Shown here piece after piece: positions 42,950 through 52,046 of a DNA stretch of 64,000 nt. A model generated the notes under the pieces. The model was not told the DNA's origin, did not search any database, and worked only from the letters and a program-made list of their open reading frames with translations. Source of the DNA: Desulfosporosinus orientis DSM 765 (GTDB lineage Bacteria > Bacillota > Desulfitobacteriia > Desulfitobacteriales > Desulfitobacteriaceae); NCBI RefSeq assembly GCF_000235605.1, contig NC_016584.1, forward strand, positions 5,271,151 through 5,335,150. The letters are read 5' to 3'. Position numbers and translations under genes: made by a program. Each line of letters opens with the position of its first letter. Position 1 is the stretch's first letter.

Positions 42950-43711
42950 TTATATTCCAATCACAGCCGTCTCACCTGCAGCCATGATCAGATACTTATG
43001 ATCAGGCAGTCTCTTTATCTCTTCCATGAACTTCCCGGGGTCGCCATGATGCTCGGCAAATGTCCAGAAATGGCAAGGTATCATCAGCTTCGGCTTGTGG
43101 ACCTCACAAAGTGAAACAGCCTCAACCTCGTTCAGGTTACCAAATGCGCCGTTGATTGGTGCAATCATCACATCAAACGGACCATATTCTGCAATATCAA
43201 CTGCCTTGTCCAATCTCAGAGCAGTATCACCGGCTATATAAATCTTGTATCCATCGATGTACAGCACAATGCCAATGGCCAACGGCGCACCCGTTCCATG
43301 GTCACAGAATACCGCGTGGACTTCCACATCATCACACTGCATAGTATCTCCTTCGCTCAGGAAGATTGTACGGTTCAGATCAAGCTTCAGATTATCGACA
43401 TGCTCCCGGCAATCCTCTGCTGCAAGTAGCTTTGTCTTTCTGTTTGCCATGATAAACGGCATTGCATCCACATCGAAATGATCCAGATGCCAATGTGTTG
43501 CAATGATATAGTCAAGGTTCAGCTCATCCGGTCTGACAACCTTGGGAGACAGTCTTTTCAGACTGTCAAAACGCTCCACACAATCAGTGAGAAACAAGTC
43601 AACGCCAACCGTGATTCCTTTTTTGCTTTTGAAAATGAATCCTGCCTGTCCCACATGGAGCACACTTGTCTTTCCGGCATTATCTACAATTGAATTTAAG
43701 TATATGCTCAT
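42950..43711 (-). CDS. Metallo-beta-lactamase-fold hydrolase (UlaG-like)
   Basis: 253-residue hydrolase with the metal motif 'THWHLDHFD' (HxHxDH), later His in 'FCDHGTG' and Asp in 'IAGDTALR', and final His in 'IPCHFWTF'. Closest in layout to UlaG-type lactonases and N-acyl-phospholipid hydrolase-like enzymes. It lies in a run with the ATP-grasp ligase and SDR inside the glycan operon, an uncommon combination, so a lactone or amide intermediate is possible. Confidence 0.82.
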   Translation of the reverse strand: MSIYLNSIVDNAGKTSVLHVGQAGFIFKSKKGITVGVDLFLTDCVERFDSLKRLSPKVVRPDELNLDYIIATHWHLDHFDVDAMPFIMANRKTKLLAAEDCREHVDNLKLDLNRTIFLSEGDTMQCDDVEVHAVFCDHGTGAPLAIGIVLYIDGYKIYIAGDTALRLDKAVDIAEYGPFDVMIAPINGAFGNLNEVEAVSLCEVHKPKLMIPCHFWTFAEHHGDPGKFMEEIKRLPDHKYLIMAAGETAVIGI

Positions 43712-43732
43712 TAGTTGCCTCCGAAATTCCCT

Positions 43733-44650
43733 CTAAAAGCTACCTCCTACTGATTCACCGGAACACACTACGACTTCTATCTCTTCATTAGTTCTGCCTG
43801 GAAAATCTATTATTTCTCCTAAGTCTTCATCGTCCGCTGCCAAGCCAATCAAATACTTTTCCGGCATGTTTCTTGACGTGAAAATATTCCCATCCTGGTC
43901 ATATCCGATGAACTCGCTGTCCTGTCCAGAAGCACTTCCGGCCCGTTCCTGCTTTGAAAAAACCTTTTTAACAAAGCGCCACAACATGAGAAAGTCGGTT
44001 TGCGGGCTGATATTTTCTACATACCATATATCATTGTCGAGACGGCCCTTCCATCCCATTCCTGCCAGCTCACATGAATGGAACGGACACTCCAGCCCCG
44101 GTTTCACAAGATGACGCTGGTTGTGTTCCCTGCTGAAACGGGTGTAGTATTTGGTCGGCAGCGGTCTGGGACCAATTAGCGTCATGTCACCTTTGAAGAT
44201 ACACCAGAAATTTAGGAGCTCATCCAGTGAGGTCTTCCTCACGAACACGCCAAACTTCGTGACCCTTTTGTTTGGTGTCAGCAGCACACCGTTTTCGTCA
44301 GTCTCATTGGTCATATTCCTGAATTTAACCAACTGAAACTTCTTTCCATCTTTCCCGACCCGTTCCTGATTGAAAAAAACCGGGCTGCCAACATCAAGAT
44401 ATGTACCAATCAAAAGCACAAGGTTTATCGGGAATGTTACAATCAGGGCAAGACCGGAAACCAATATGTCAACTGCCCTGCGGACGTATTTCCTGTATAT
44501 TGGCCACCTGAGTTCAATAGGGTTGTCCAGCCTTTCCATATATTCTAAGCTATCCTTGGCCACCTTCTCTGCGACCAGTTTCTGCTGCCTGTCGCTAAGA
44601 GAAGCGAAATCAGGGCATCTTACTATTAGATTCATTTCTTCCACATCCAC
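43733..44650 (-). CDS. Initiating sugar-phosphate transferase
   Basis: 305-residue bacterial sugar transferase (PF02397) that starts repeat units by moving a sugar-1-phosphate to undecaprenyl phosphate. A membrane helix at about 58-85 is followed by 'FFNQERVGKDGKKFQLVKFR', 'RKTSLDELLNFWCIFKGDMT' and 'LIGPRPL', the catalytic core. N-terminal (about 55 residues) and C-terminal (about 85 residues, acidic) extensions exceed the minimal enzyme. It is the only such enzyme in the window, so it defines the first sugar of the 30-48 kb polysaccharide. Confidence 0.9.
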   Translation of the reverse strand: MDVEEMNLIVRCPDFASLSDRQQKLVAEKVAKDSLEYMERLDNPIELRWPIYRKYVRRAVDILVSGLALIVTFPINLVLLIGTYLDVGSPVFFNQERVGKDGKKFQLVKFRNMTNETDENGVLLTPNKRVTKFGVFVRKTSLDELLNFWCIFKGDMTLIGPRPLPTKYYTRFSREHNQRHLVKPGLECPFHSCELAGMGWKGRLDNDIWYVENISPQTDFLMLWRFVKKVFSKQERAGSASGQDSEFIGYDQDGNIFTSRNMPEKYLIGLAADDEDLGEIIDFPGRTNEEIEVVVCSGESVGGSF

Positions 44651-44757
44651 TACTGTTGTTCTCGTTTGTTCTCACTTATTTCAATCGCTAATCAAATCGG
44701 CTGTTCTATCGACAACCCGCATATCCAGTGCCAAGCCTATCACCACAAATAAGCTCC

Positions 44758-45861
44758 TTATTTCCCCAAGACAATGTCACAAATCCTATCTACATCTTCC
44801 AGCGTCAGTTCCTCATACATGGGGAGTGTGAGAATATTCATCGATATGTCATGGGCGATTGGAGTCTCTGCTCCCTGAATATCCGCATAGCAACTCAGCT
44901 CGTTGATTGCCGGATAGAAATACTTACGCGCAAAGATGTCATTCAGTTTCAATTCTTCATAGACATCGTCCCGGGTATTACCAAAAATCTCACGATCAAA
45001 ATACACAGGATAATAGGAATAGTTTGCAGATACGCCCTCCTGCTGTTTTCGAATCCTAATGCCAGGTACATTCCCCAATCTTTCATTGTACCGCTCATGC
45101 ACTGCCTTTCTCCGGGCAATGCACTCATCCATCCGCCGAAGGTTACAAATACCCATGGCTGCACGGAACTCATCCATCTTGGCATTCCCTCCGATACCCA
45201 GAACATCATCCTCGCCGTGGATTCCGAAGTTCTTCAATTCATGGAGTTTTTCACGGTACTTCCCATCATGAAATGCCACTGCGCCCCCTTCGATAGTGTT
45301 GAACACTTTAGTGGCATGGAGACTGAACATGGAGGCGTCTCCGAAATTGCCGACGCCAACACCTTTGTATGTAACACCAAAAGCGTGGGCAGCATCATAA
45401 ATCACAATCAGGTTGTGTCTCTTGGCTATGGCTCCTATTTCCTCCACATCACATAAACTCCCATAGACATGTACCGGTACAATTGCCACAGTTTTTTCTG
45501 TAATCAATGCCTCGATCGTCTCCGGGTTAATCGTATAATCATCAGGCTTTATATCGCAAAATACTGGGGTCAGACCATTTCTAGTGATAGAATGAGTGGT
45601 AGAAACAAAAGTGAATGGCGTCGTGATAACTTCGCCACCTTTTTCTTTCAGTCCAAGTGCATCAATTGCCATTTCAAGCGCCATATGTCCATTTACAAAC
45701 AGTAACAGTTCAGAAACACACAGGTAGTCAATCAGCTTCTGCTGTAGCTTTTTGTATATCGGCCCCATGTTGGTCATATGATGGCTCTCGAAAATCGGTT
45801 TAATTTCTTCTAAGTATTCTTCCAGTGTGGGCATGGAAGAACGTGTGACAAGAATGGACAT
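44758..45861 (-). CDS. DegT/DnrJ/EryC1 sugar aminotransferase
   Basis: 367-residue PLP enzyme. The cofactor Asp is in 'YDAAHAFGV' and the Schiff-base Lys in 'SLHATKVFNTIEGG'. The family is specific for keto sugars, and this form resembles VioA-type dTDP-4-keto-6-deoxyhexose aminotransferases. A dTDP-glucose pathway (rfbAB) lies directly upstream, giving a dTDP-4-amino-4,6-dideoxy sugar as likely product. It is a close paralogue, of identical length, of the C-terminal part of the fusion at 54135. Confidence 0.88.
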   Translation of the reverse strand: MSILVTRSSMPTLEEYLEEIKPIFESHHMTNMGPIYKKLQQKLIDYLCVSELLLFVNGHMALEMAIDALGLKEKGGEVITTPFTFVSTTHSITRNGLTPVFCDIKPDDYTINPETIEALITEKTVAIVPVHVYGSLCDVEEIGAIAKRHNLIVIYDAAHAFGVTYKGVGVGNFGDASMFSLHATKVFNTIEGGAVAFHDGKYREKLHELKNFGIHGEDDVLGIGGNAKMDEFRAAMGICNLRRMDECIARRKAVHERYNERLGNVPGIRIRKQQEGVSANYSYYPVYFDREIFGNTRDDVYEELKLNDIFARKYFYPAINELSCYADIQGAETPIAHDISMNILTLPMYEELTLEDVDRICDIVLGK

Positions 45862-46012
45862 CTTTTAAACTCCCCTTTACCTGTTAAGGCCTGTTTTCAT
45901 TTGTATTCTTCTGATCTCTATATCCATAAAGCTTATTTAATATGTTCATTGCGTTTTCACCCATAGGAACTTCTCCTATCATTAGCCTTGCCGGTTTTGT
46001 ACCTATCGTCGA

Positions 46013-46203
46013 TTACAATTTCATTGGTTTGAAAAACTCTCCCCATTCTTTATAACCGCTTCTTTCTCTAAGAAACTGCACCAGAAGTTTACTTTGCTTC
46101 CCTTTGCCACTTCCGTCCAACTCTTCAGGCACAATCAGATTTCCTATCTTGCTTGCATCACTAGCTGTCCGTCCAATCCCTCCACTACGATCAACTTCCC
46201 CAT
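46013..46203 (-). pseudogene. Degenerate P-loop kinase start (thymidylate-kinase-like)
   Basis: Directly after rfbB, a frame begins 'MGKLIVVEGLDG' and stops after 19 codons. A second overlapping stretch in another frame reads 'IGNLIVPEELDGSGKGKQSK', then 'LLVQFLRERSGY', and ends by 46013. Both look like copies of the same dTMP-kinase-type N-terminus (P-loop DGSGKGxQ). Neither continues. Between here and 45862 another short piece ('RLMIGEVPMGENAMNIL') is left from an unknown gene. Confidence 0.55.
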
Positions 46204-46208
46204 AATTC

Positions 46209-47267
46209 CTACCCTACTAAACGTTTCTTTAGGCGTCTTCTATACGACTTCTCAAAATAACTCGTATATTCTCCAGATAGGATATCCTCCCACCATTTCC
46301 GATGTTCCAGATACCAGTTTATTGTCCGCCGGATACCTTCCTCAAACTTCATTTCCGGCAGCCAGCCCAATTCATCGTAAATTTTTGTGGGATTGATGGC
46401 GTAACGCCTATCATGACCCGGACGGTCTTCAACATAAGTAATCAGGGATTCCGGCTTCCCTAACTCATGCAAAATGGTTTTTACTACCTCCAGATTGCTA
46501 CGCTCATTATGCCCACCAATATTATAGACTTCTCCTTCACGGCCTTTGCGCATTATTAAATCGACCGCCCGGCAATGGTCTTTCACATATAACCAGTCAC
46601 GTATATTAGCTCCATTCCCATACACCGGCATTGGTTGATTGCCCAAAGCCCTACTTATCATCAAGGGAATAAGTTTTTCAGGAAAATGATATGGTCCGTA
46701 GTTATTACTGCATCTAGAGATGCTCACTGGCAGCCCATATGTCCGGTGATAGGCTGATACTAATAGATCCGCCGAAGCTTTGGAGGCCGAATAGGGACTT
46801 GATGCGTGCAACGGCGTCTCTTCTGTGAAAAACATATCGGGCTGATCCAATGGCAGGTCCCCATATACTTCATCTGTAGAAACCTGATGATAACGTTTAA
46901 TACCATATTGGCAGCAGGCATCCATCAACACCCCTGTTCCAATTACATTGGCTCGTAGGAAAAGTCCCGGATCTTCAATACTGCGATCAACATGGCTTTC
47001 AGCAGCAAAGTTGACCACGATGTCCGGTTCTTCTTCCTCAAATACTCTATAAACCGCGTCCCTGTCAGCAATATCAACTTTTGAGAAGTGAAAATTTGGA
47101 TTTTCTAGCGCTTCTTCCAATGTCAATAAGTTTCCGGCATAAGTTAGCTTATCTAAACAAATGATTCGGTCATCAGGGTGTTCCGCAAGTTCCAGATAAA
47201 TAAAATTACTTCCGATAAATCCCGCACCGCCTGTTACAATGATCGTTAGTCCATTTTTTACGTCCAT
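46209..47267 (-). CDS. rfbB: dTDP-glucose 4,6-dehydratase (first copy)
   Basis: 352-residue SDR-type dehydratase: NAD loop 'VTGGAGFIGSNFIYLE', 'YSASKASADLLV' (Tyr-x-x-x-Lys) and 'SRCSNNYGPYHFPEKLIPLM' are all diagnostic. It makes dTDP-4-keto-6-deoxyglucose from the product of the next gene. Its start overlaps the rfbA stop by a base. A second rfbB at 52047 is clearly different in sequence, so it is not a recent copy. Confidence 0.95.
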   Translation of the reverse strand: MDVKNGLTIIVTGGAGFIGSNFIYLELAEHPDDRIICLDKLTYAGNLLTLEEALENPNFHFSKVDIADRDAVYRVFEEEEPDIVVNFAAESHVDRSIEDPGLFLRANVIGTGVLMDACCQYGIKRYHQVSTDEVYGDLPLDQPDMFFTEETPLHASSPYSASKASADLLVSAYHRTYGLPVSISRCSNNYGPYHFPEKLIPLMISRALGNQPMPVYGNGANIRDWLYVKDHCRAVDLIMRKGREGEVYNIGGHNERSNLEVVKTILHELGKPESLITYVEDRPGHDRRYAINPTKIYDELGWLPEMKFEEGIRRTINWYLEHRKWWEDILSGEYTSYFEKSYRRRLKKRLVG

Positions 47268-48148
47268 TATTCTTTCTCTCCCACTGCTATAGAGTTCAGA
47301 TACTGCCCATAAGAAGAGTTTCCAAAACGTCCAGCCGCCTGGAGTAGTTGCTTTTTGTTAATCCAACCCATCCGATAAGCTATCTCCTCCGGAGCTGAAA
47401 TCTCCACATTCTGTCGTTTCTGCATCATATGTACAAAAGACGATGCTTCTATAAGGCTGTCCATCGTTCCCATATCAATCCATGAGAACCCTCTGCCCAG
47501 GAGGTAAACATTCAGCGAATCAGCTTTCAAATACAGATTGTTCAAATCAGTTATTTCCAGTTCACCCCTGCCGGAAGGTTTCAATTGCTTTGCCAAATCC
47601 ACGACCCTGTTGTCGTAGAAATACAAACCTGTCACACAGTAATTACTTTTCGGTTCCTTCGGCTTTTCCTCGATGGAAATCACTTTATGGTTTTCATCAA
47701 ATTCTATAATCCCGAATCTTTCTGGGTCATTCACATAGTATCCAAAAATAGAGGCGACCCCATTTTCAGCACCTATGACAGCTTTCCCTAAAAGGTCACT
47801 GAACCGGGTACCATAAAAAATGTTATCGCCCAGAATAAGAGCGCAACTATCTCCCTCTAGAAAATCCTCCCCCAACATAAATGCCTGGGCAATACCGTCC
47901 GGAGAAGGCTGCTCTTTGTACGATATATGTATCCCGTACTGCTTACCATCGCCCAACAGTTTCTTAAAATTAGGCAGATCTGTTTTTGTAGAGATAAGCA
48001 GAATGTCCTTAATTCCTGCAAGCATCAGAGTGGACAAGGGGTAAAAAATCATTGGTTTGTCATAGATAGGCAGTAATTGCTTACTTATAATCATCGTCAA
48101 AGGATATAATCTTGTTCCTGAACCCCCTGCTAAAATAATTCCTTTCAT
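47267..48148 (-). CDS. rfbA: Glucose-1-phosphate thymidylyltransferase (first copy)
   Basis: 293-residue nucleotidyltransferase: '[16 protein letters not shown]', '[20 protein letters not shown]', '[10 protein letters not shown]', '[20 protein letters not shown]'. ATG 48148 follows TAGGAGTGG. It activates glucose as dTDP-glucose and is the first gene of the leftward glycan operon. The 340 bases upstream (to the terminator at 48493) contain no gene I can support. Confidence 0.95.
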   Translation of the reverse strand: MKGIILAGGSGTRLYPLTMIISKQLLPIYDKPMIFYPLSTLMLAGIKDILLISTKTDLPNFKKLLGDGKQYGIHISYKEQPSPDGIAQAFMLGEDFLEGDSCALILGDNIFYGTRFSDLLGKAVIGAENGVASIFGYYVNDPERFGIIEFDENHKVISIEEKPKEPKSNYCVTGLYFYDNRVVDLAKQLKPSGRGELEITDLNNLYLKADSLNVYLLGRGFSWIDMGTMDSLIEASSFVHMMQKRQNVEISAPEEIAYRMGWINKKQLLQAAGRFGNSSYGQYLNSIAVGEKE

Positions 48149-48492
48149 TTTAACCACTCCTAAAATAAGCAAATTAAAATTTATCAGAGAGTTGATCTCC
48201 TACCATCAGAATTCAACATTGAAACCTATATTTTTTCAAATTCATAATCCATTATGGTTTTTCTGAAAATTAGATTAATGGCATTTTGCATAAAGTGCTT
48301 TGCCTTGAATATATTATTGAATATTTTATGCCCTATTTCTTTGCCCAAATGAATACCTTTAAGCTATTCGAACGCATGAACTTGGCATATCCTAGAGAAG
48401 TACTCTTAAAAGCAAAATGCGGTATTATAAATTACACTTAAGAACCAGATACTGGCTCTTACTATCCCTTAATCATTTAAAATTTAAATAAA

Positions 48493-48554
48493 AAAACGCA
48501 AAGCCAATATACTAGGGGCGAATTCTCGCCCCTAGTATATTGGCTTTGCGTTTT
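48493..48554 (-). terminator. 29-bp perfect hairpin terminator
   Basis: The arms pair perfectly over 29 bp (outer end AAAACGCAAAGCC, inner end GGGGCGA) around ATTC. The minus strand continues TTTTTTT, 12 bases after the response regulator stop. It is unusually long for an intrinsic terminator. Confidence 0.9.
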
Positions 48555-48565
48555 AAGCTTTAACA

Positions 48566-49183
48566 TTAATGAACAATTCCATGTTTATTAGCATAAAGAG
48601 CTGCTTGCGTGCGACAGCTCAGTCCCAGCTTACCAAAAATTTGGCTGATATGCTTTTTCACTGTATATTCCGTAATAAAAAGTCCTTTACCTATTTCTTT
48701 GTTATTTAAACCCTTGCCTAACATGGCCAGAACATCCAGTTCCCTCGTTGTTAATTGTTCCATATTATTTAACTTTTCTTGTTTCATCAAAATTTCCATA
48801 ATAGATGGATCATAATACTTCCTGCCTTTACTGACAAGCCGAACAGCATTTACTATTTCTTCAGGCATAGCATCCTTTATAATATATCCATCAACCCCAA
48901 ACTCAGATGCCCGTTTAAAGTCACCAGGATCCAACGACGAAGTCAAAATTATTACCTTACAATTAGGATTTAAATTTTTAACATCTGAGATTAGATCAAA
49001 ACCACACTCATCCTTTAGCTTTAAATCAAGAAAAATGATCTCAGGGTTTAATCTAGAGATAATGTCACGTGCTTCGTCAATGCAAGAAGCTTGCCCAATA
49101 AATTCAAACTCCTCTTCTAAGTTTAGAATCGCCATTAACCCCTGCCTTGATAAGGGATAATCATCAATAGACACTAAAGTCAA
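48566..49183 (-). CDS. NarL/FixJ-family response regulator
   Basis: 205-residue regulator: receiver domain with 'IDDYPLSRQ', phosphoacceptor Asp in 'IIFLDLKLKDECG' and Lys in 'YIIKDAMP'. The LuxR-type helix-turn-helix has 'LTTRELDVLAMLGKGLNNKE' and 'TVKKHISQIFGKL'. Its start overlaps the kinase stop (ATGA), so the two are coupled. The neighbouring glycan operons on both sides are possible targets. Confidence 0.92.
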   Translation of the reverse strand: MTLVSIDDYPLSRQGLMAILNLEEEFEFIGQASCIDEARDIISRLNPEIIFLDLKLKDECGFDLISDVKNLNPNCKVIILTSSLDPGDFKRASEFGVDGYIIKDAMPEEIVNAVRLVSKGRKYYDPSIMEILMKQEKLNNMEQLTTRELDVLAMLGKGLNNKEIGKGLFITEYTVKKHISQIFGKLGLSCRTQAALYANKHGIVH

Positions 49184-50265
49184 GATGCTTCCTCCTCATA
49201 AGTATTTTCACTGGTTATCTTTGCACGATTGTTCGGAATAGTGATACTTATTTGAGTGCCTTGCCCCAAATAGCTTTTGATCGATAAACTAGCATTGATG
49301 GAATGTACTAACCTAGAAATATTGCATAACCCTAAGCCTCGGTGTTCCTTGGAGCTGTTATTCGGCTCAAAACCAACACCATCATCCGTGATTATAAAAC
49401 GTATCTCCGATCCTTCGTTAATGATCTCAATACTCAGATTTTCACAATGCCCATGTTTAATAGCATTGCTTGCTGCTTCACAAACAATTCGATACACTGT
49501 TTTTGCCTGAAGGCTTTCTATGTTTTCAATTTCTTCACTCATCTGCAACGTAACAGAAATCCCATGAAGCTTCGCAGACTCATCTAGGTAACGCTTTATT
49601 TTCTGAAACCATTGTTTATTAGAGGTAAACTCAAGGGAGTAGATTATTGAACGCAGGTTTCTGAGAGCTTGATTAACAGTACTTGAAATAAGACTTAGTT
49701 GTTCCCTTTCTTTTTCATTAACATTAGCTAACCGTGATAAGACAGATGCAGCACAAACAGCACTAAACAGCTGTCCGGAAATAAGATCATGAATTTCTTC
49801 ACCTATTCGTTTTCGTTCCATTTCAACTATCGACTTAACTGTGATATTTTCCGTGTGTAACTTGTCAAAAATGATTGTACTTAATTCCGAAAGAACTTTG
49901 ACGTTTTGCAGAAGTCTTTCCTTAGACTTGACACTAGCAGTCTGGTCCCAAAAAACTCCTATTAATCCATAAAAACGTAAAGCCGTTTTAACTGGGACTA
50001 TATAATACCATGAGTCTACGAGTTTAACCATCGTAGCTTCTTCCTCGTTGCGAAGATTATTCATGATTTGTCCTAGCTCATCAGCAATTGTATCTTGAAG
50101 TAGTTTATTTTCCGGAGTCAACAGGGTATAGCTTTCAACTCCTTCTTGGGGAGCTACCCATAAGATAGTCGAACTAACTTCCGTTAGGTTAAGGATATAT
50201 TCACATAACTTACGCCCAATATCGACAGGATCATTTAAACTCTTTTGAAAGTCTATATTCTCCAC
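49180..50265 (-). CDS. Soluble GAF-type sensor histidine kinase (NarX/DegS class)
   Basis: 361-residue kinase without membrane helices. The N-terminal GAF-like sensor (about 10-140) leads to HisKA_3 with the phosphorylated His in 'RKRIGEEIHDLISGQLFSAV', then the ATPase boxes 'CEAASNAIKHG', 'DDGVGFEP' and 'GLGLCNI'. It is cytoplasmic and partners the next gene. The signal is unknown; cysteine-free GAF suggests a small ligand, not a metal cluster. Confidence 0.9.
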   Translation of the reverse strand: MENIDFQKSLNDPVDIGRKLCEYILNLTEVSSTILWVAPQEGVESYTLLTPENKLLQDTIADELGQIMNNLRNEEEATMVKLVDSWYYIVPVKTALRFYGLIGVFWDQTASVKSKERLLQNVKVLSELSTIIFDKLHTENITVKSIVEMERKRIGEEIHDLISGQLFSAVCAASVLSRLANVNEKEREQLSLISSTVNQALRNLRSIIYSLEFTSNKQWFQKIKRYLDESAKLHGISVTLQMSEEIENIESLQAKTVYRIVCEAASNAIKHGHCENLSIEIINEGSEIRFIITDDGVGFEPNNSSKEHRGLGLCNISRLVHSINASLSIKSYLGQGTQISITIPNNRAKITSENTYEEEAS

Positions 50266-50330
50266 CCCTTTCTAAAAAGTCACTCGCGTCTTTGCCATTC
50301 AACCTAGAAATTCTTGTTCATCTATTAAAA

Positions 50331-50354
50331 GGCACACTCTAATATAAGTGTGCC
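50331..50354 (-). terminator. Hairpin upstream of the kinase gene
   Basis: GGCACACT-8-AGTGTGCC; the minus strand runs on TTTTAATAG. Probably ends transcripts arriving from the 51-64 kb operon. The rest of the 50266-50703 gap is AT-rich with no gene seen. Confidence 0.6.
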
Positions 50355-50703
50355 GGGTTCACGTTTGACTCCTTGCAATTCATTGTCTCACACATGGTAC
50401 TAGGATTTGAGTTTTCTTTGATAAAGTAAGGTATTTATACTTTAATAGCTAAGCTCATTATACTATAGTATAGTGAACAATCAACCATTTTTTTCCACAA
50501 GCATTATTGACCATTCGATTATGTCTATAACTTTTCCACATATTCCCAAACCTTTAACCCATTGTACTTTTTTATTCCTCATTAATGGACGATTTTTTGT
50601 CTTACAACTTTTTATAGGTTTTCCAAAATAACGATCAACGGTCTATGATATCAATTGAAATAGTGTACAAATCTTTACCCAATCTAAATACTGTTATTTA
50701 AAC

Positions 50704-50746
50704 AGATACCCCACTATGCACACTTAAAAAGCATAGTGGGGTATCT
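50704..50746 (+). terminator. 16-bp hairpin with T-run before DUF5658 remnant
   Basis: AGATACCCCACTATGC pairs with GCATAGTGGGGTATCT, followed on + by CCTTTTTT. No + strand gene lies upstream, so it may be a leader terminator of the broken gene that follows. Confidence 0.65.
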
Positions 50747-50755
50747 CCTTTTTTA

Positions 50756-50905
50756 CTGTTATTGCCTCTTATTCTCGGGGCTGCCTGCCGGCAGGTAAGG
50801 AATACTTCCCCTAGGCTCGTTGTTTACGGAATGGGCATAAGCATCGCCGTCTATTTATTGATTATGGCCATGCATGTGCATTGGAATGCCACTAGGCATT
50901 TTTAA
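50756..50905 (+). pseudogene. DUF5658 protein, C-terminal remnant
   Basis: Frame 'LLLPLILGAACRQVRN', then 'VVYGMGISIAVYLLIMAMHV' and 'HWNATRHF', aligned with the last two helices of the intact gene at 20686 ('VLLPIVLGAACWRTRN'). It has no start and no N-terminal half. Its last 14 bases overlap the opposing permease gene. Confidence 0.7.
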
Positions 50906-52043
50906 TTACCTCAATCGGGTTTAATTTGATACACCTAAGGGCAGGAAAAATGGCTGTTGACATTGAAGCCACAAAGAAAATAAGGATCGATAAGGCGATA
51001 AACCTGTAATCCACTGTAACACTGACAACAGGTGATCCCTGGGCAGTCACAATGTAGCGATTGAATCCTCTCAGAAAGACGGTCAGGAAACCAAGGCTAA
51101 GGACGATTCCGCCGAGACTAAGCAATAACGCTTGAAAGACAAAGACTAGGCTTGCCGAAAAGTCCGTAATACCCATGGCCTTTAAGATCCCAACTTGTTT
51201 TGATTTTTGAAAAATGTTAATGGTTAATATATTGAGGATACTTATAATGGTAGCCAGTATAATGAAAAATTGGATGACAAGAGTTACTATTTTTTGGCCA
51301 ATGATCGCACTGACGATTAACTGATTCTCGTCTTTCCAATTAGAAACATCTAACTCGTCCCCTGCCAGGGCACTTTTAATCCGGTCACTGACAACATCTG
51401 CTTGAAACGGATCGTGAATCCCTAATTCAATCTCAGTCACTTTATCACCAAAACCGATGAAGTTTTGCGCGGTCGTCAAATTTGTAATCACCCAGGCTTT
51501 ATTAATATTAGAAACTCCGAAATCATACAAGCCAACAATTTTTATCGTCACCGTTTGTCTGCCCAGGGTTAAGATACTGACCTCATCCCCGACATTGACA
51601 CCTAAGCGCTCAGCTAATTCTTTGCCGAGTAAAATCTCATTGTCATTAACCGGTGAACTTCCTTGGTAAATTGACGCTGTAATGTTATAAAGACCTGCGG
51701 TATCTGTGATATTAAACCCCCGCATAAGTATAGGAATGGTCATTTTCCCAAGTTTTATCCACGCTTGGCTATTGGCATCCGGGGATACAGCGTTTACTTC
51801 CGGAAAATTCCTTCTGATCCTGTCCACTTCCTTCTGCCAGTCACTAAATCCTCCACTTTTGGAGTATATAGTAATATGAGGGCTATAAGCTAATATTTTA
51901 TTCACTAAGGTTTTTTCAAGGCCTTGACTGACAAGACCGATAAAAGTCTGCACGGAGACTCCTATGGCTATGCCAAAAATAACTAAGATTGTCTGTAATT
52001 TTTTATCAAGCAGAAAGCGCCAGGCGATTTTTAAAGGTAACAT
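50892..52043 (-). CDS. FtsX/MacB-like ABC transporter permease
   Basis: 383-residue permease: N-terminal helix ('LQTILVIFGIAIGVSVQTFI'), a long outside MacB-type periplasmic-core domain (about 40-240), then three C-terminal helices of the FtsX domain ending 'LRCIKLNPIEVIKNA', the family's typical end. No ABC ATPase or adaptor is adjacent; the gene is 3 bases after rfbB as the last member of the glycan operon. It may export or flip an envelope component with an ATPase encoded elsewhere. Confidence 0.82.
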   Translation of the reverse strand: MLPLKIAWRFLLDKKLQTILVIFGIAIGVSVQTFIGLVSQGLEKTLVNKILAYSPHITIYSKSGGFSDWQKEVDRIRRNFPEVNAVSPDANSQAWIKLGKMTIPILMRGFNITDTAGLYNITASIYQGSSPVNDNEILLGKELAERLGVNVGDEVSILTLGRQTVTIKIVGLYDFGVSNINKAWVITNLTTAQNFIGFGDKVTEIELGIHDPFQADVVSDRIKSALAGDELDVSNWKDENQLIVSAIIGQKIVTLVIQFFIILATIISILNILTINIFQKSKQVGILKAMGITDFSASLVFVFQALLLSLGGIVLSLGFLTVFLRGFNRYIVTAQGSPVVSVTVDYRFIALSILIFFVASMSTAIFPALRCIKLNPIEVIKNA

Positions 52044-52046
52044 TCC

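Noticed and set aside
42143-43114. 323-codon open frame on the + strand
   Set aside because: It lies antisense to the ATP-grasp and metallo-hydrolase genes, both of which have intact motifs; there is no ribosome site.
46094-46396. 100-codon + strand frame
   Set aside because: Antisense to the end of rfbB and to the kinase-like remnant, without start signal.
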